Counted from the first letter of the stretch, positions 9,017 to 16,855 are shown. The stretch: DNA of 64,000 nucleotides from Pullulanibacillus camelliae (GCF_014642655.1 NZ_BMIR01000002.1:175025-239024), one strand, 5' to 3'. A program made the numbers and translations. Notes: a model not told the origin generated them from the sequence alone.

Positions 9017-9227
9017 AAATTACTCTCCTTCTGTGTTCAGTGTCTAAAACCTTATGTCTATAGTACGTTGCATAGCTTGATTGAGGCTCTGCTAGCTTGG
9101 TCAATAGCGTCCAACCGTACGCCGATTTTGTCTGAAGTCTGGCCGTCTAGTTCACCAACATATATCGTTTCATGATGACTACAACCAGTAGATTTGTTAT
9201 CTGTTGACCATTTCGCCCGATAATTTT

Positions 9228-9256
9228 ATAATAGTGACACTGTGTTGATTTCACAA
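9228..9256 (-). promoter_or_regulatory. promoter of the epimerase gene
   Basis: On the minus strand TTGTGA (plus 9251-9256) and TATTAT (plus 9228-9233) are separated by 17 bases. The -35 box lies inside a GTTG-N6-CAAC palindrome. Confidence 0.5.
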
Positions 9257-9257
9257 C
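9244..9257. promoter_or_regulatory. candidate TetR operator 1 (GTTG-N6-CAAC)
   Basis: GTTGATTTCACAAC, an inverted repeat with a six-base spacer covering the -35 region of the epimerase promoter. The same GTTG-N6-CAAC geometry occurs again at 9306-9319. Confidence 0.5.
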
Positions 9258-9305
9258 CATCAGTTGATTTTCTATTGCTTTGTAATAAACATTTTTGTTA
9301 AATTT

Positions 9306-9319
9306 GTTGGATCTACAAC
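9306..9319. promoter_or_regulatory. candidate TetR operator 2 (GTTG-N6-CAAC)
   Basis: GTTGGATCTACAAC, with arms extending to TTTGTTG/CAACAAA (9303-9322). It lies just downstream of a possible promoter for the TetR gene (TTGCTT, 17 bases, TTAAAT), which fits autorepression. Confidence 0.5.
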
Positions 9320-9367
9320 AAAATGAATAAAATTAATCTAAACTTACTCAAGAAAGGATTATCCATT

Positions 9368-9925
9368 ATGGTCACTAAGAAGCAAAACCAAAGAGTGAAA
9401 TTGACGAGACAGCTACTTAGAAATAGTTTGATAGAGCTGATGGGCAATAAGCCTATTGGAAAAATAACAATTAAAGAAATATGCGAGAATTCAGATATAA
9501 ACCGTTCGACATTTTATGCCCATTATACGGATCAGTACGCCCTGTTATGTGAAATTGAAAATGAACTGATAGAGCATGTACAAGAGCATTTAAAGAAGAT
9601 TGATTCCAATGCCGGCAGTGTACAATATTTAGAGGCGTTGCTATCATACATTGAAGGACATGCGGACATTTTCCGTATATTATTATGCAAGCAGGAGAAC
9701 CTATCGTTCCAATCGGTGTTTATCGAGAATTCTTTTTTTAACTTAAAATTAAATCTTTCTCTCAATTGTTCTGAATCCGTTGCTAGTTACGTCTACAATT
9801 ACCTAATTATGGGGTGCCTTAGTGTGATTAAACAGTGGATTGAAGCGGATTTTGACATGTCTAGTAAGAATTTAGCGGACTTGATTTTTCGATTATCTGA
9901 CAAGGCGGCATCCGTTGTTTATTAG
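9368..9925 (+). CDS. TetR/AcrR family transcriptional regulator
   Basis: A 185-residue TetR-type repressor. The N-terminal helix-turn-helix is clear: TRQLLRNSLIELM, then KITIKEICENSDINRSTFYAHYTDQ, where the RSTFYAHY recognition helix is diagnostic. The C-terminal two thirds are helical, as in the ligand-binding/dimer domain of the YfiR/DhaS-like group. The frame can start at 9323, but that ATG would sit inside the operator palindrome without a ribosome binding site; AAGAAAGGA ahead of the ATG at 9368 makes this the likely start. It is divergent from the epimerase gene and probably controls it through the two GTTG-N6-CAAC sites. Confidence 0.8.
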   Translation: MVTKKQNQRVKLTRQLLRNSLIELMGNKPIGKITIKEICENSDINRSTFYAHYTDQYALLCEIENELIEHVQEHLKKIDSNAGSVQYLEALLSYIEGHADIFRILLCKQENLSFQSVFIENSFFNLKLNLSLNCSESVASYVYNYLIMGCLSVIKQWIEADFDMSSKNLADLIFRLSDKAASVVY

Positions 9926-10357
9926 ACCAAATTTTTGTGGGGAAATGCGATTCAACAACATTGTGGAGAGATAAAAACAAGTCAGGTGTTGAAGTGATTG
10001 TGGTAGCTTAATCGTGTTCTTGAATTACAAATCCATCTTAAAGACCACTGCCAGAGGGTGGTCCTTACGGCTTCTTATGATGTAATCAAAAAGTGACGTG
10101 AATATGAAAGAACGAACACAGTGATTCTTAATGTTTATGTCAAACCCATAGCGAGTGACTATATAGATTGGATTAAAAGTTGAAGGATCATCGTACTAAT
10201 AGCTTCAATGACATTATGTAATCTAATGGTGAGACAACGACCTTTAAACATTCAAAAATTTCCCTGATTAACATGGTTGGGTCTAGTCAATCGCCATCTT
10301 GGGGTGTTTCTGGCAGGCATCGAGGTTCCCCCAATCGTTTGTTTATAAAAAGAAAAA
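9926..10357. other. intergenic stretch without a recognisable gene
   Basis: About 430 bases after the TetR gene. GACCAC/GTGGTC forms a small stem near 10040. Short open stretches are present (one reads LNVYVKPIASDYIDWIK before a stop), suggesting decayed coding DNA, but nothing I can assign. Confidence 0.4.
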
Positions 10358-10537
10358 ATGGTGAAAAAGTCGGTCCTCTTGGTATGCTTTCTCGGTGTCA
10401 CCTTGATCACAGCTACTGGTGGCGGATATGGATTGCCTGAACGTAGGCCTATTGAAAAGATCCGACATGATATGAAAAACGGTTATTTTACAAAGGAGCA
10501 GGTGGAACGATTATTTTATTTGGAGCATACAGATTAA
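10358..10537 (+). CDS. possible small secreted protein, 59 residues
   Basis: A short open frame reading MVKKSVLLVCFLGVTLITA and then a polar part with GLPERRPIEKIRHDMKNGYF and a charged, helical end (KEQVERLFYLEHTD). The N-terminus has the shape of a signal peptide or single membrane anchor: two lysines, then about 15 hydrophobic residues. The composition after it looks protein-like rather than random. Against it, the ribosome binding site is poor (AAAAAGAAAAAATG) and I know no family. It could be the surviving end of a larger decayed gene. It lies between the TetR gene and a palindromic terminator-like element. Confidence 0.35.
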   Translation: MVKKSVLLVCFLGVTLITATGGGYGLPERRPIEKIRHDMKNGYFTKEQVERLFYLEHTD

Positions 10538-10575
10538 AGAAGGGTTGGGCCATATCTTTGGAAGGTAACCAATTA

Positions 10576-10623
10576 AACTGCTCCCCCAATGAGTTGACAT
10601 CAACACCAATTGGAGGTGCAGTT
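10576..10623. repeat. palindromic element AACTGC...GCAGTT, copy 1
   Basis: AACTGC and GCAGTT bound a 48-base palindrome with inner pairs CCAAT/ATTGG and GTTG/CAAC. A second element with the same outer arms and the same GGAGGTGCAGTTTTCC right end lies at 28581-28627. Both sit between convergent genes. The ends resemble terminal repeats of IS3-group insertion sequences, but no transposase is present; a bidirectional terminator is the other reading. Confidence 0.5.
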
Positions 10624-10692
10624 TTCCATGAATTTGTTTCCATTCTCCTGAGTTTTTTTACATACAGTTAAGAGGTAAATGAGAAATCTTTG

Positions 10693-11325
10693 CTATAAAT
10701 CAATCGGCTTATGATTAATGTTGACGCTGATTTCATGATTTACTTTATCGTTTGCATGCTGGTGAGCATTCGCAGGCTTTGTAGGTGGTCCAATGACCAC
10801 GGAGTCAGTAATAGAGGAGAAGGCCTCTGCTACCTTTTCGCTATTGACACCATATGCGGCTTGAAAAACCTCGGGCGGAGTTAAACGCAGTGTATCTGAG
10901 CCTTCGGCTGATTCAAATTGATCGTTGTTGAAAAATAAGTGGAGGTGGAGTTTAGCGGATAAGGGCCTAATCCAATGCCACCATGCCATAGGGATAAAGA
11001 CGACCTGTCCTGCTGTGGCTTTATAGTTGTGCAAAGTTCTCGTATCGGGATCGACGATGGAGACCATTGCTTCCCCTGAAACAATGACATCAAGCTCCCA
11101 AGCATTAGGATGCCAATGCGGTTCACGCATGTGTCCTTGTGTTAGATAAAGGTCAACAAAAGCGCCTCCGACCATGGCAGGGAGTTGTGTAGAGGTCACT
11201 TTATAAGCGATATTATGGGCATTCCTTTTAAAAAAGAGGCTATCCTTTGTGTTAAAAAACAGATTGGGTGTTCCACTTGTTTTCTTTAGATTGGAATTAT
11301 TAGGGACAAATCCAGAGTTCACCAT
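10693..11325 (-). CDS. single-domain cupin protein
   Basis: A 210-residue cupin. The first metal motif is EPHWHPNAWE with ligands His70, His72 and Glu77, and the second is IPMAWWHWI with a further His. The flanking strands LYLTQGHMREP and DVIVSGEAMVSIVDPDT resemble one half of bicupin oxalate decarboxylases, so a metal-dependent enzyme or sensor acting on a small acid is possible. It is a single cupin domain with an N-terminal arm of about 50 residues and a His-rich tail (NAHQHAND). A paralogue of similar length and motif spacing lies at 47850-48503. It is transcribed alone and I see no partner gene. Confidence 0.75.
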   Translation of the reverse strand: MVNSGFVPNNSNLKKTSGTPNLFFNTKDSLFFKRNAHNIAYKVTSTQLPAMVGGAFVDLYLTQGHMREPHWHPNAWELDVIVSGEAMVSIVDPDTRTLHNYKATAGQVVFIPMAWWHWIRPLSAKLHLHLFFNNDQFESAEGSDTLRLTPPEVFQAAYGVNSEKVAEAFSSITDSVVIGPPTKPANAHQHANDKVNHEISVNINHKPIDL

Positions 11326-11501
11326 GTCATTTCACCTTTTATATGGAATGTATCGGCGTTAATGAGTGTTTAGCCTATTACATTTGTATATGTGTGGAGG
11401 GGATAAAAGGTGACACGAGCAGCCTGTCCCTTTGTTTAGCAGGAAAATTGCGCATGAAGGCATTGCCCGAAAAGAGGTATTTCTAAGTAAGGATTATTTA
11501 A

Positions 11502-12000
11502 GGGGCTGGGACAAATGTATTCAGTACATAGAGAATCTAAACGCATTCATAATTTTGAAGGGATGCGTTCGAATTTTTAAGTAAGTCATGAAGCGCCCCA
11601 TCAAAACACTCCGGTTTCCAAGGACACGGCCTCAGGGCGTACAATCGGGTTCTCGAAAAGTGTCCTTTACTTTTTGGGGTGGGAGTGATGTGCTAGCTTC
11701 GACGTTGTCACATGAATGTGATGCTTTTAGTCGAAGTGCCTTGAAGGATGTAAGGCACCTAGAGAAACCTTTTTATAAGGGCTCCTAAGATTTATGACCA
11801 AAAATCCCCTGTTCCTGTGTCGACTCGTATCGCTTCAACGTCAGCTTCCTCGGAACAACGCATCGTTTATTCGTGAAATCACGCCACCGCGTCCCCCGTA
11901 GGCGTCTCCGTATTTTGACTACATTCCCGGTTTCACTGGCACCTTTAACAATCTTATCGTTCGGTATAAAGGTGGTCTCTTTTCGTTTTGTCTCGCCCTC
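11502..12000. repeat. dispersed structured intergenic repeat, copy A
   Basis: About 500 bases related to 18706-19180, 50790-50905 and 62222-62596. It begins with GGGGCTGGGACAAATG and ends with CGTTTTGTCTCGCCCTC, directly abutting the stop codon of the regulator gene on the minus strand. It contains hairpins at 11534-11575 (AACGCAT/ATGCGTT) and 11697-11736 (CTTCGA/TCGAAG around TCACAT/ATGTGA). No open frame in it is conserved between copies. Confidence 0.75.
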
Positions 12001-12624
12001 TTATTTAAACTGTATCACGAACTTACAGTGTGCATGACCTTCGGTTCGGCAGCAGGTTCTGTCTATCTGATCGGCGGTAAGAACGCGTTTGAGCATGCTT
12101 GTTTCAGAGCGGCAGGCCACTTTAAACTCATTGGCAATCGCTAGAATGGGACAGTTGTATTCCGTTATCTCAAAAGTCCTTTCATCAAGCTGCTTCAGTT
12201 CAGCCATATAGCCTTTTTCATTTTGAATATTGATAATTTCATGGAGCCTCTCAACCGGGGATTTGTTCGCCATGCGCACAAGATAATTTTCACTCTGACG
12301 TGTTTCTCTTCTTTTGAATAAATGATGGATCGAAGCTTCGCCATGTAAATCTTTGATATCCTGTAAAAATTCGACGCTTAATCCTTCGTAATTGTTAGGA
12401 AAGAGTCTTTCGCCTTTATCAGATAAGGAATAGGTTAATAGGGGGCGTCCCATGGCCTGTTTGACCTCAACGGATTTAATCAGTCCGTCCTTTTCTAAGC
12501 TATTGAGGTGCTTGCGGACAGCCATGTGAGTAATCTCTAGGTGGGTAGTTAACGCACCTACAGTTAGCGTGACTTCTTTTTTTAAGAGCTCAAGAATTTT
12601 ATCCTTCGTTGTTATGGTTGCCAT
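12001..12624 (-). CDS. winged-helix regulator with C-terminal cysteine cluster (SufR-like)
   Basis: A 207-residue regulator. Residues 1-75 form a winged helix-turn-helix (TKDKILELL, MAVRKHLNSLEKDGLIK, then the wing GRPLLTYSLSDKG). The last 60 residues hold a cysteine pattern C-x12-C-x19-C-C-x7-C ending in CCRTEGHAHCKFVI, the sort of cluster seen in iron-sulfur sensing regulators of the SufR group. It is divergent from sodA, and a perfect 14-bp inverted repeat overlaps the sodA -10 box, so it probably senses redox or iron state and controls sodA. That control is inferred from position, not shown. Confidence 0.75.
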   Translation of the reverse strand: MATITTKDKILELLKKEVTLTVGALTTHLEITHMAVRKHLNSLEKDGLIKSVEVKQAMGRPLLTYSLSDKGERLFPNNYEGLSVEFLQDIKDLHGEASIHHLFKRRETRQSENYLVRMANKSPVERLHEIINIQNEKGYMAELKQLDERTFEITEYNCPILAIANEFKVACRSETSMLKRVLTADQIDRTCCRTEGHAHCKFVIQFK

Positions 12625-12754
12625 CCGAACCTACCCCCTTAACGTTCTTTACTTAAAAAATAATTATATATTAAAGTTGGACAGAGAAAAAGTATAACAC
12701 TCTTGATGAATGAAGAGCTCAAATAACATTGAGCAAAATGTTTGCCTTTTTTAC

Positions 12755-12782
12755 TTGAGATCATTTATTCTATTTTTATACT
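12755..12782 (+). promoter_or_regulatory. sodA promoter
   Basis: TTGAGA (12755-12760), 16-base spacer, TATACT (12777-12782). The -10 box is the first part of the palindrome described separately. Confidence 0.5.
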
Positions 12783-12810
12783 TTATATACTTTTTTGTAT
12801 ATAAAGTATA
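12777..12810. promoter_or_regulatory. 34-bp perfect palindrome upstream of sodA
   Basis: TATACTTTATATAC, six T residues, then GTATATAAAGTATA: 14-bp arms with no mismatch. It covers the -10 box and transcription start of sodA and lies in the divergent region shared with the Cys-cluster regulator, so it is the best candidate operator. Confidence 0.7.
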
Positions 12811-12838
12811 AAAACTATATCCTAGGAGGATGATGAAG

Positions 12839-13459
12839 ATGGCGAATTACATATTACCAAGCTTAAACTATGGCTTTGATGCATTGGAACCTTATATTGA
12901 TAAGGAAACGATGGAAATTCATTATAGTAAGCATCATCAAACCTATGTCACCAAATTGAATGCGGCGCTTGAAGGACAAGAAGCGTTAGCGAGCAAGTCT
13001 TTAGAAGAAGTGTTGGCTGATTTGACTGCCGTACCAGAAACTATCCGTACAGCAGTCAGAAATAATGGCGGCGGACATTTGAATCACAGCTTATTCTGGG
13101 AGGTCATCGATCCTTCCTCCGGCAATGCTTTGACAGGCCAATTAGCTGAGGCGATTACCGGTACTTTTGGCAGCTTTGAGAAATTTAAAGAAATTTTTGC
13201 AGATGCTGCTGCGTCGCGTTTTGGTTCAGGATGGGCTTGGCTAGTAGTGAATGCAGACGGTAAACTTGAAGTGATGAGCACACCTAACCAAGACAACCCA
13301 ATTATGGAAGGGAAAACAGCCATTCTTGGTTTAGATGTTTGGGAACATGCTTATTATTTGAAGTACCAAAACCGTCGTCCTGAATATATCGAAAACTTCT
13401 TTAAGATTATTAACTGGGATGTTGTCTCAGCAAAATATTTGCAAGCGATTGGTCAGTAA
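12839..13459 (+). CDS. sodA: superoxide dismutase, Mn/Fe family
   Basis: A 206-residue cytosolic superoxide dismutase that converts superoxide to hydrogen peroxide and oxygen. Metal ligands are visible in [10 protein letters not shown] (His), NHSLFWE (His) and DVWEHAYY (Asp and His); FGSGWAWLV is the usual core strand. Three in-frame ATGs are present at 12830, 12833 and 12839. AGGAGG at 12824-12829 touches the first two but stands nine bases before the third, and MANYILP is the normal family N-terminus, so 12839 is chosen. Mn and Fe forms cannot be separated with certainty by eye. Transcription is probably controlled through the 34-bp palindrome. Confidence 0.93.
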   Translation: MANYILPSLNYGFDALEPYIDKETMEIHYSKHHQTYVTKLNAALEGQEALASKSLEEVLADLTAVPETIRTAVRNNGGGHLNHSLFWEVIDPSSGNALTGQLAEAITGTFGSFEKFKEIFADAAASRFGSGWAWLVVNADGKLEVMSTPNQDNPIMEGKTAILGLDVWEHAYYLKYQNRRPEYIENFFKIINWDVVSAKYLQAIGQ

Positions 13460-13478
13460 TAGATGAGACAAATGTTTC

Positions 13479-13515
13479 AGAAGCAGAAGGCCTAATATGG
13501 GTCTTCTGCTTTTGT
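13479..13515 (+). terminator. sodA terminator
   Basis: AAGCAGAAG pairs with CTTCTGCTT across a 13-base loop, followed by TTGTGG. It lies 20 bases after sodA. Confidence 0.65.
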
Positions 13516-13654
13516 GGTGTTTAGATTTTATAAATCTTAAAAACACCTGGTGTTAATCATGGAAGATCCTCATGCCTGAACGTAAAAACACGCTTCACCT
13601 CAGATAGGCATAACGAGAAAAGGGGAAATGATTGTTTTAAGGGGTTGTATAAGT

Positions 13655-13891
13655 GTGGCATTTGTCGTAACATCACGTTGTGTAGGTGAAAAATGGGCAG
13701 AATGTGTTGAGGTCTGTCCTGTTGATTGTATTAAAGAAGGCAGTAACATGTACTTTATCGATCCGGATGTGTGTATTGATTGTGGAGCCTGTGCCAGCGC
13801 ATGTCCTACAGAAGCAATCTATGAAAGCTCAGAAGTTCCTAGAGAAGAGCAGGCCTTTATACGTTATAACAAGGAATTTTTTTCCTTTTGA
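13655..13891 (+). CDS. 7Fe/8Fe-type ferredoxin
   Basis: A 78-residue ferredoxin for electron transfer. The first cluster motif is C-VGEKWAE-C-VEV-CPVDC and the second is CIDCGACASACP, the layout of [3Fe-4S]/[4Fe-4S] or di-cluster Bacillus ferredoxins, which begin MAFVVT or similar. The open frame extends to an ATG at 13628, but GTG at 13655 gives exactly that N-terminus and has AAGGGG ten bases upstream. It is followed after 15 bases by the FAD-synthetase-like gene; both may serve redox metabolism with sodA, though sodA ends with its own terminator. Confidence 0.88.
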   Translation: MAFVVTSRCVGEKWAECVEVCPVDCIKEGSNMYFIDPDVCIDCGACASACPTEAIYESSEVPREEQAFIRYNKEFFSF

Positions 13892-13906
13892 AGATACAAA
13901 ATATAA

Positions 13907-14782
13907 ATGAATGGTGTTAAAACGATGGAAGTCATTGATATCACATATGAACCGCCACGCAATCAGGAGCCTATTGTCCTTTGTATTGGGAAATTTGATG
14001 GCGTGCATTTAGGCCATCAAAGGTTACTGCGGGTTGCTGCGGATTTAGCTGCGGGAAAAGCCGAAATGGCAGTGATGAGCTTTTCTCCACATCCTGCTTG
14101 GGCGCTCACCGGCAATGAGACATATAAAAAAGCCTTAACGCCAATTGATGAAAAGCTACGCTTGCTAGAAGCGTTAGGGGTTTCGCGTTTTTATCGCGTT
14201 CGTTTTACAAAAGAATACGCCAAAACCGATGTGGATACTTTTGTTTTTGAGCATCTCTCGCGCCTTAATGTTAAGGCAATTGTTGTTGGTGAAGGCTTTA
14301 ATTTTGGTAAGCCTTATGACTCTGGAACGGAGGTATTGTCTAAGCTTTGTCAGCAGATCGGTATATCGGTTATCGTCGTTCCAGTAATTCGTGATGGAAA
14401 TAGTAAATTGAGCAGTACGATCATTCGTCATTGTGTCACGAAGGGAAGCTTTGAGAAAGTACAAACCTTGCTAGGTCGGCCGTATCAAATAACAGGAACG
14501 CTGGTTGAAGGGAGCCTTCCCGGAGATTATTTGCTGCACTTAACCAGTGAGGGGAATGATGGTATTGAGGATTACATCTTACCGTGTGAAGGCAGCTATA
14601 AAATGAAAGTGTGGGCACGCTCAAAGAAAATTGTGGCAGCCTCCCATTTTTATGCTCAGGGTTCTTGCTTAGCTGATGAAGAAAATAGCTATCGGCTTAG
14701 TTGTCCTGAAACGGAGGTTGCCCTGATCAAGCCCTTTATCAATCAAGAGGTTTGCGCAATGTTTATTCATCGATTAGGATAA
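13907..14782 (+). CDS. FAD synthetase-like protein with degenerate riboflavin-kinase region
   Basis: A 291-residue relative of RibF/RibC. Residues 20-190 are the adenylyltransferase half: GKFDGVHLGHQ holds the HxGH nucleotide-binding motif, followed by SFSPHPAW and VGEGFNFGKP. The C-terminal half starts like a riboflavin kinase (LGRPYQITGTLVEG) but lacks the GRTIGFPTAN motif that binds the substrate, so kinase activity is unlikely. It may adenylylate FMN or another flavin, or act as a regulator. The start is uncertain: ATG at 13907 or 13925, neither with a strong ribosome binding site. A full-length RibF is presumably encoded elsewhere. Confidence 0.75.
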   Translation: MNGVKTMEVIDITYEPPRNQEPIVLCIGKFDGVHLGHQRLLRVAADLAAGKAEMAVMSFSPHPAWALTGNETYKKALTPIDEKLRLLEALGVSRFYRVRFTKEYAKTDVDTFVFEHLSRLNVKAIVVGEGFNFGKPYDSGTEVLSKLCQQIGISVIVVPVIRDGNSKLSSTIIRHCVTKGSFEKVQTLLGRPYQITGTLVEGSLPGDYLLHLTSEGNDGIEDYILPCEGSYKMKVWARSKKIVAASHFYAQGSCLADEENSYRLSCPETEVALIKPFINQEVCAMFIHRLG

Positions 14783-14867
14783 AAGGAGAGAGCATGTATA
14801 GTCTCAGCTTGTGTGTAAGCAGCAGGCGTACTAAAATGAATATATCCTGATTGAGTGGAGGTTAAGT

Positions 14868-15404
14868 ATGTCAAACGATATCTTTGATAAGAAAAATAAA
14901 GAACAATTTACGATATTGAGCGGCGATTCTACTGGTGGGGATGGAAGCTTTGGTGTTGGCACGATCAACTTGGATAATGTCACACCTGTTATTGTCGATC
15001 CACAACGAGAAGACGTGTTTATTGATATGCAGGCGATGCATGGGCGGAGCCGAGTGGAAAAAAGAGTGCGCTTTAAGCCGAGTAAAGAAGGCTTAGAGGA
15101 TGCTGATTTGTATTGGATTGTATGGGTGGTTGTTGATCGCGATAAGAACGGCCCAAAAATTAGCGGGATAGCCGCCTGTGAGATTTTAGTATCTACAGAA
15201 GAAAGACGAATCAGACCCGGGTATAAGTCAATGCCAGAGCATGTGAACCATCTCGATAAAGCACTAAAAGGGAAAATTATTGTGGAGCAGATGGATGCCC
15301 CATCGAAACAATTGTTACGGGCCTTTTTAGAAAAAGAACACGACGATTTATGGAATAATTCAAGCGATGCCGTCAAGCAGTCATTGGAAAGCGAGTCATT
15401 TTAA
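14868..15404 (+). CDS. ywhD: YwhD family protein
   Basis: A 178-residue protein of the YwhD family, found in Bacillales and of unknown function. It has no signal peptide or membrane segment and is rich in charged residues. Recognisable blocks are ILSGDSTGGDGSFG near the N-terminus, VFIDMQAMHGRSRVE, the hydrophobic strand YWIVWVVVDRD, and the C-terminal LLRAFLEKEHDDLW. GGAGG stands seven bases before the ATG. It forms a single transcription unit with its own terminator. The assignment rests on family memory of these blocks, so function is left open. Confidence 0.8.
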   Translation: MSNDIFDKKNKEQFTILSGDSTGGDGSFGVGTINLDNVTPVIVDPQREDVFIDMQAMHGRSRVEKRVRFKPSKEGLEDADLYWIVWVVVDRDKNGPKISGIAACEILVSTEERRIRPGYKSMPEHVNHLDKALKGKIIVEQMDAPSKQLLRAFLEKEHDDLWNNSSDAVKQSLESESF

Positions 15405-15471
15405 TATAGGGAAATGCTTTAAACGCTTATTAAAAGCTGAACGGATAAGAACATAACTAGCTAAACTAATG

Positions 15472-15513
15472 AAAAAGGTTCCGATTATCGCTCTTTGATG
15501 ATCGGAGCTTTTT
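15472..15513 (+). terminator. ywhD terminator
   Basis: GGTTCCGAT...ATCGGAGC stem followed by TTTTTG, 70 bases after ywhD. Confidence 0.65.
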
Positions 15514-15547
15514 GCGGTTAATACGCTTTAATGCCATTAGTGCCTAT

Positions 15548-15581
15548 ATGACATTTGTCATAATCGATTGCTGACGTTTGT
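15548..15581. promoter_or_regulatory. candidate DesR operator of des
   Basis: ATGACATTTGTCAT is a perfect palindrome (15548-15561). TGACATTTGT recurs 23 bases on as TGACGTTTGT (15572-15581), about two helical turns away. It stands upstream of the desaturase gene, which is followed by its desK/desR regulators, so it is the likely activator-binding region. Confidence 0.5.
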
Positions 15582-15588
15582 GTCTGTT

Positions 15589-15640
15589 AGTAGGAGACTC
15601 CCCCCGTTAGAATGAAGGAAAGCAGGGGGTTTACCCTACT
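15589..15640 (+). promoter_or_regulatory. leader hairpin just before the des ribosome binding site
   Basis: AGTAGG (15589-15594) pairs with CCTACT (15635-15640), and CCCCC (within 15600-15605) with GGGGG (15625-15629). The structure ends immediately before AAGGAGGA at 15641, so it would flank the ribosome binding site without covering it. Confidence 0.5.
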
Positions 15641-15652
15641 AAGGAGGAAGAC

Positions 15653-16702
15653 ATGAGCAAACAAAAAATCATGGAGCTACGAAAAGCGGTGGCTCCTTTT
15701 GCCAAGTCTGATAAAAAAACAAGTATTGGACAATTGCTGAATACATTTATCCCTTTTTTCTGTTTATGGTTTCTTGCTTACGAAAGCTTACATGTATCGA
15801 TCATCTTGACGATACCAATTGCTGTATTAGCAGCGAGTTTTGTAATTCGCATCTTTATCATTTTTCATGATTGTGCCCATTTAGCCTTTTTTAAAAGCAA
15901 GAAGGCCAATCGTATTCTTGGAATGATTACGGGGATCATCACGCTATTTCCTTACGAACAGTGGAAACATGAGCATGCCATTCACCATGCAACCAGCAGC
16001 AATTTAGATAAGCGTGGGATAGGTGATGTTTGGGTGATGACTGTGGAAGAATATGTTCAGGCATCATTTTGGAGAAGATGGCAATATCGGCTTTACAGAA
16101 ATCCTTTCATTTTGTTTGGATTAGGTCCTATTTACTTATACCTTGTAAAAAATCGTTTTAATCGGTCAGGTGCCAAGCGAAAAGAAAGAATCAACACTTA
16201 TATAATGAACAGTGCCATTTGCGTGCTTTATGGCTTGTTAATACTTCTCGTTGGTTGGAAAGCATTATTGATCATTCAACTTCCAATTCTAATGGTAGCC
16301 GGTTCGCTGGGGATTTGGCTCTTTTATGTCCAGCATCAGTTTGAGGATTCTTATTTTGAAAATGAAGAAGAATGGGATTTTGTCAAGGCGGCAGTTGAGG
16401 GGAGTTCTTTTTATCAGCTCCCTAAGGCCTTGCAATGGATCACTGGCAATATAGGGTACCATCATGTTCACCATTTAATCCCCCGGGTGCCCAATTATGC
16501 TTTGGAAAAGGCGCATCAATCGACCCCTGCCCTCCAGCATGTGACCGTCATTACCTTATATACGAGTCTCGACTCCCTCCGTTTCCGGTTATATGATGAA
16601 GAAAATAAGACCTTTGTCAGCTTTAAGGATATAAAGCCACTTTTGGAACAAAAACATAGAGAGCTTACATTTAAGAAAACAGTAAATATACAAGAAAAAT
16701 AA
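15653..16702 (+). CDS. des: membrane fatty acid desaturase
   Basis: A 349-residue integral membrane desaturase that introduces a double bond into acyl chains of membrane lipids. The three histidine boxes are present: HDCAH after the first membrane pair, HEHAIHH about 40 residues later, and HHVHH in GNIGYHHVHHLIP near residue 275. About four membrane segments flank them. AAGGAGGA stands before the ATG. The gene is followed by desK and desR as in B. subtilis, where the pathway restores membrane fluidity after cold shock. The upstream palindrome and leader hairpin suggest both transcriptional and mRNA-level control. Confidence 0.9.
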   Translation: MSKQKIMELRKAVAPFAKSDKKTSIGQLLNTFIPFFCLWFLAYESLHVSIILTIPIAVLAASFVIRIFIIFHDCAHLAFFKSKKANRILGMITGIITLFPYEQWKHEHAIHHATSSNLDKRGIGDVWVMTVEEYVQASFWRRWQYRLYRNPFILFGLGPIYLYLVKNRFNRSGAKRKERINTYIMNSAICVLYGLLILLVGWKALLIIQLPILMVAGSLGIWLFYVQHQFEDSYFENEEEWDFVKAAVEGSSFYQLPKALQWITGNIGYHHVHHLIPRVPNYALEKAHQSTPALQHVTVITLYTSLDSLRFRLYDEENKTFVSFKDIKPLLEQKHRELTFKKTVNIQEK

Positions 16703-16855
16703 CGCGAGATAAAGAAACCTTGGTTTTTTACCCTATTGCTGGCTCTGCCGGGGTAAGGTAAATCCCAAGATCATGGGTTAATGGTGTGATCAAGCCGGGA
16801 CGTAACCTTTAATTGCCATTTGCGGGTTATAAATTACCTCTTTATAAAAGCATAA

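Noticed and set aside
10576-10623. Intact IS3-family insertion sequence
   Set aside because: The palindrome resembles such ends but no transposase frame or target duplication is visible.
11588-11788. 66-codon open frame in the intergenic region
   Set aside because: It lies wholly in the dispersed repeat; the frame is not kept in copies B or D and the composition follows the repeat.
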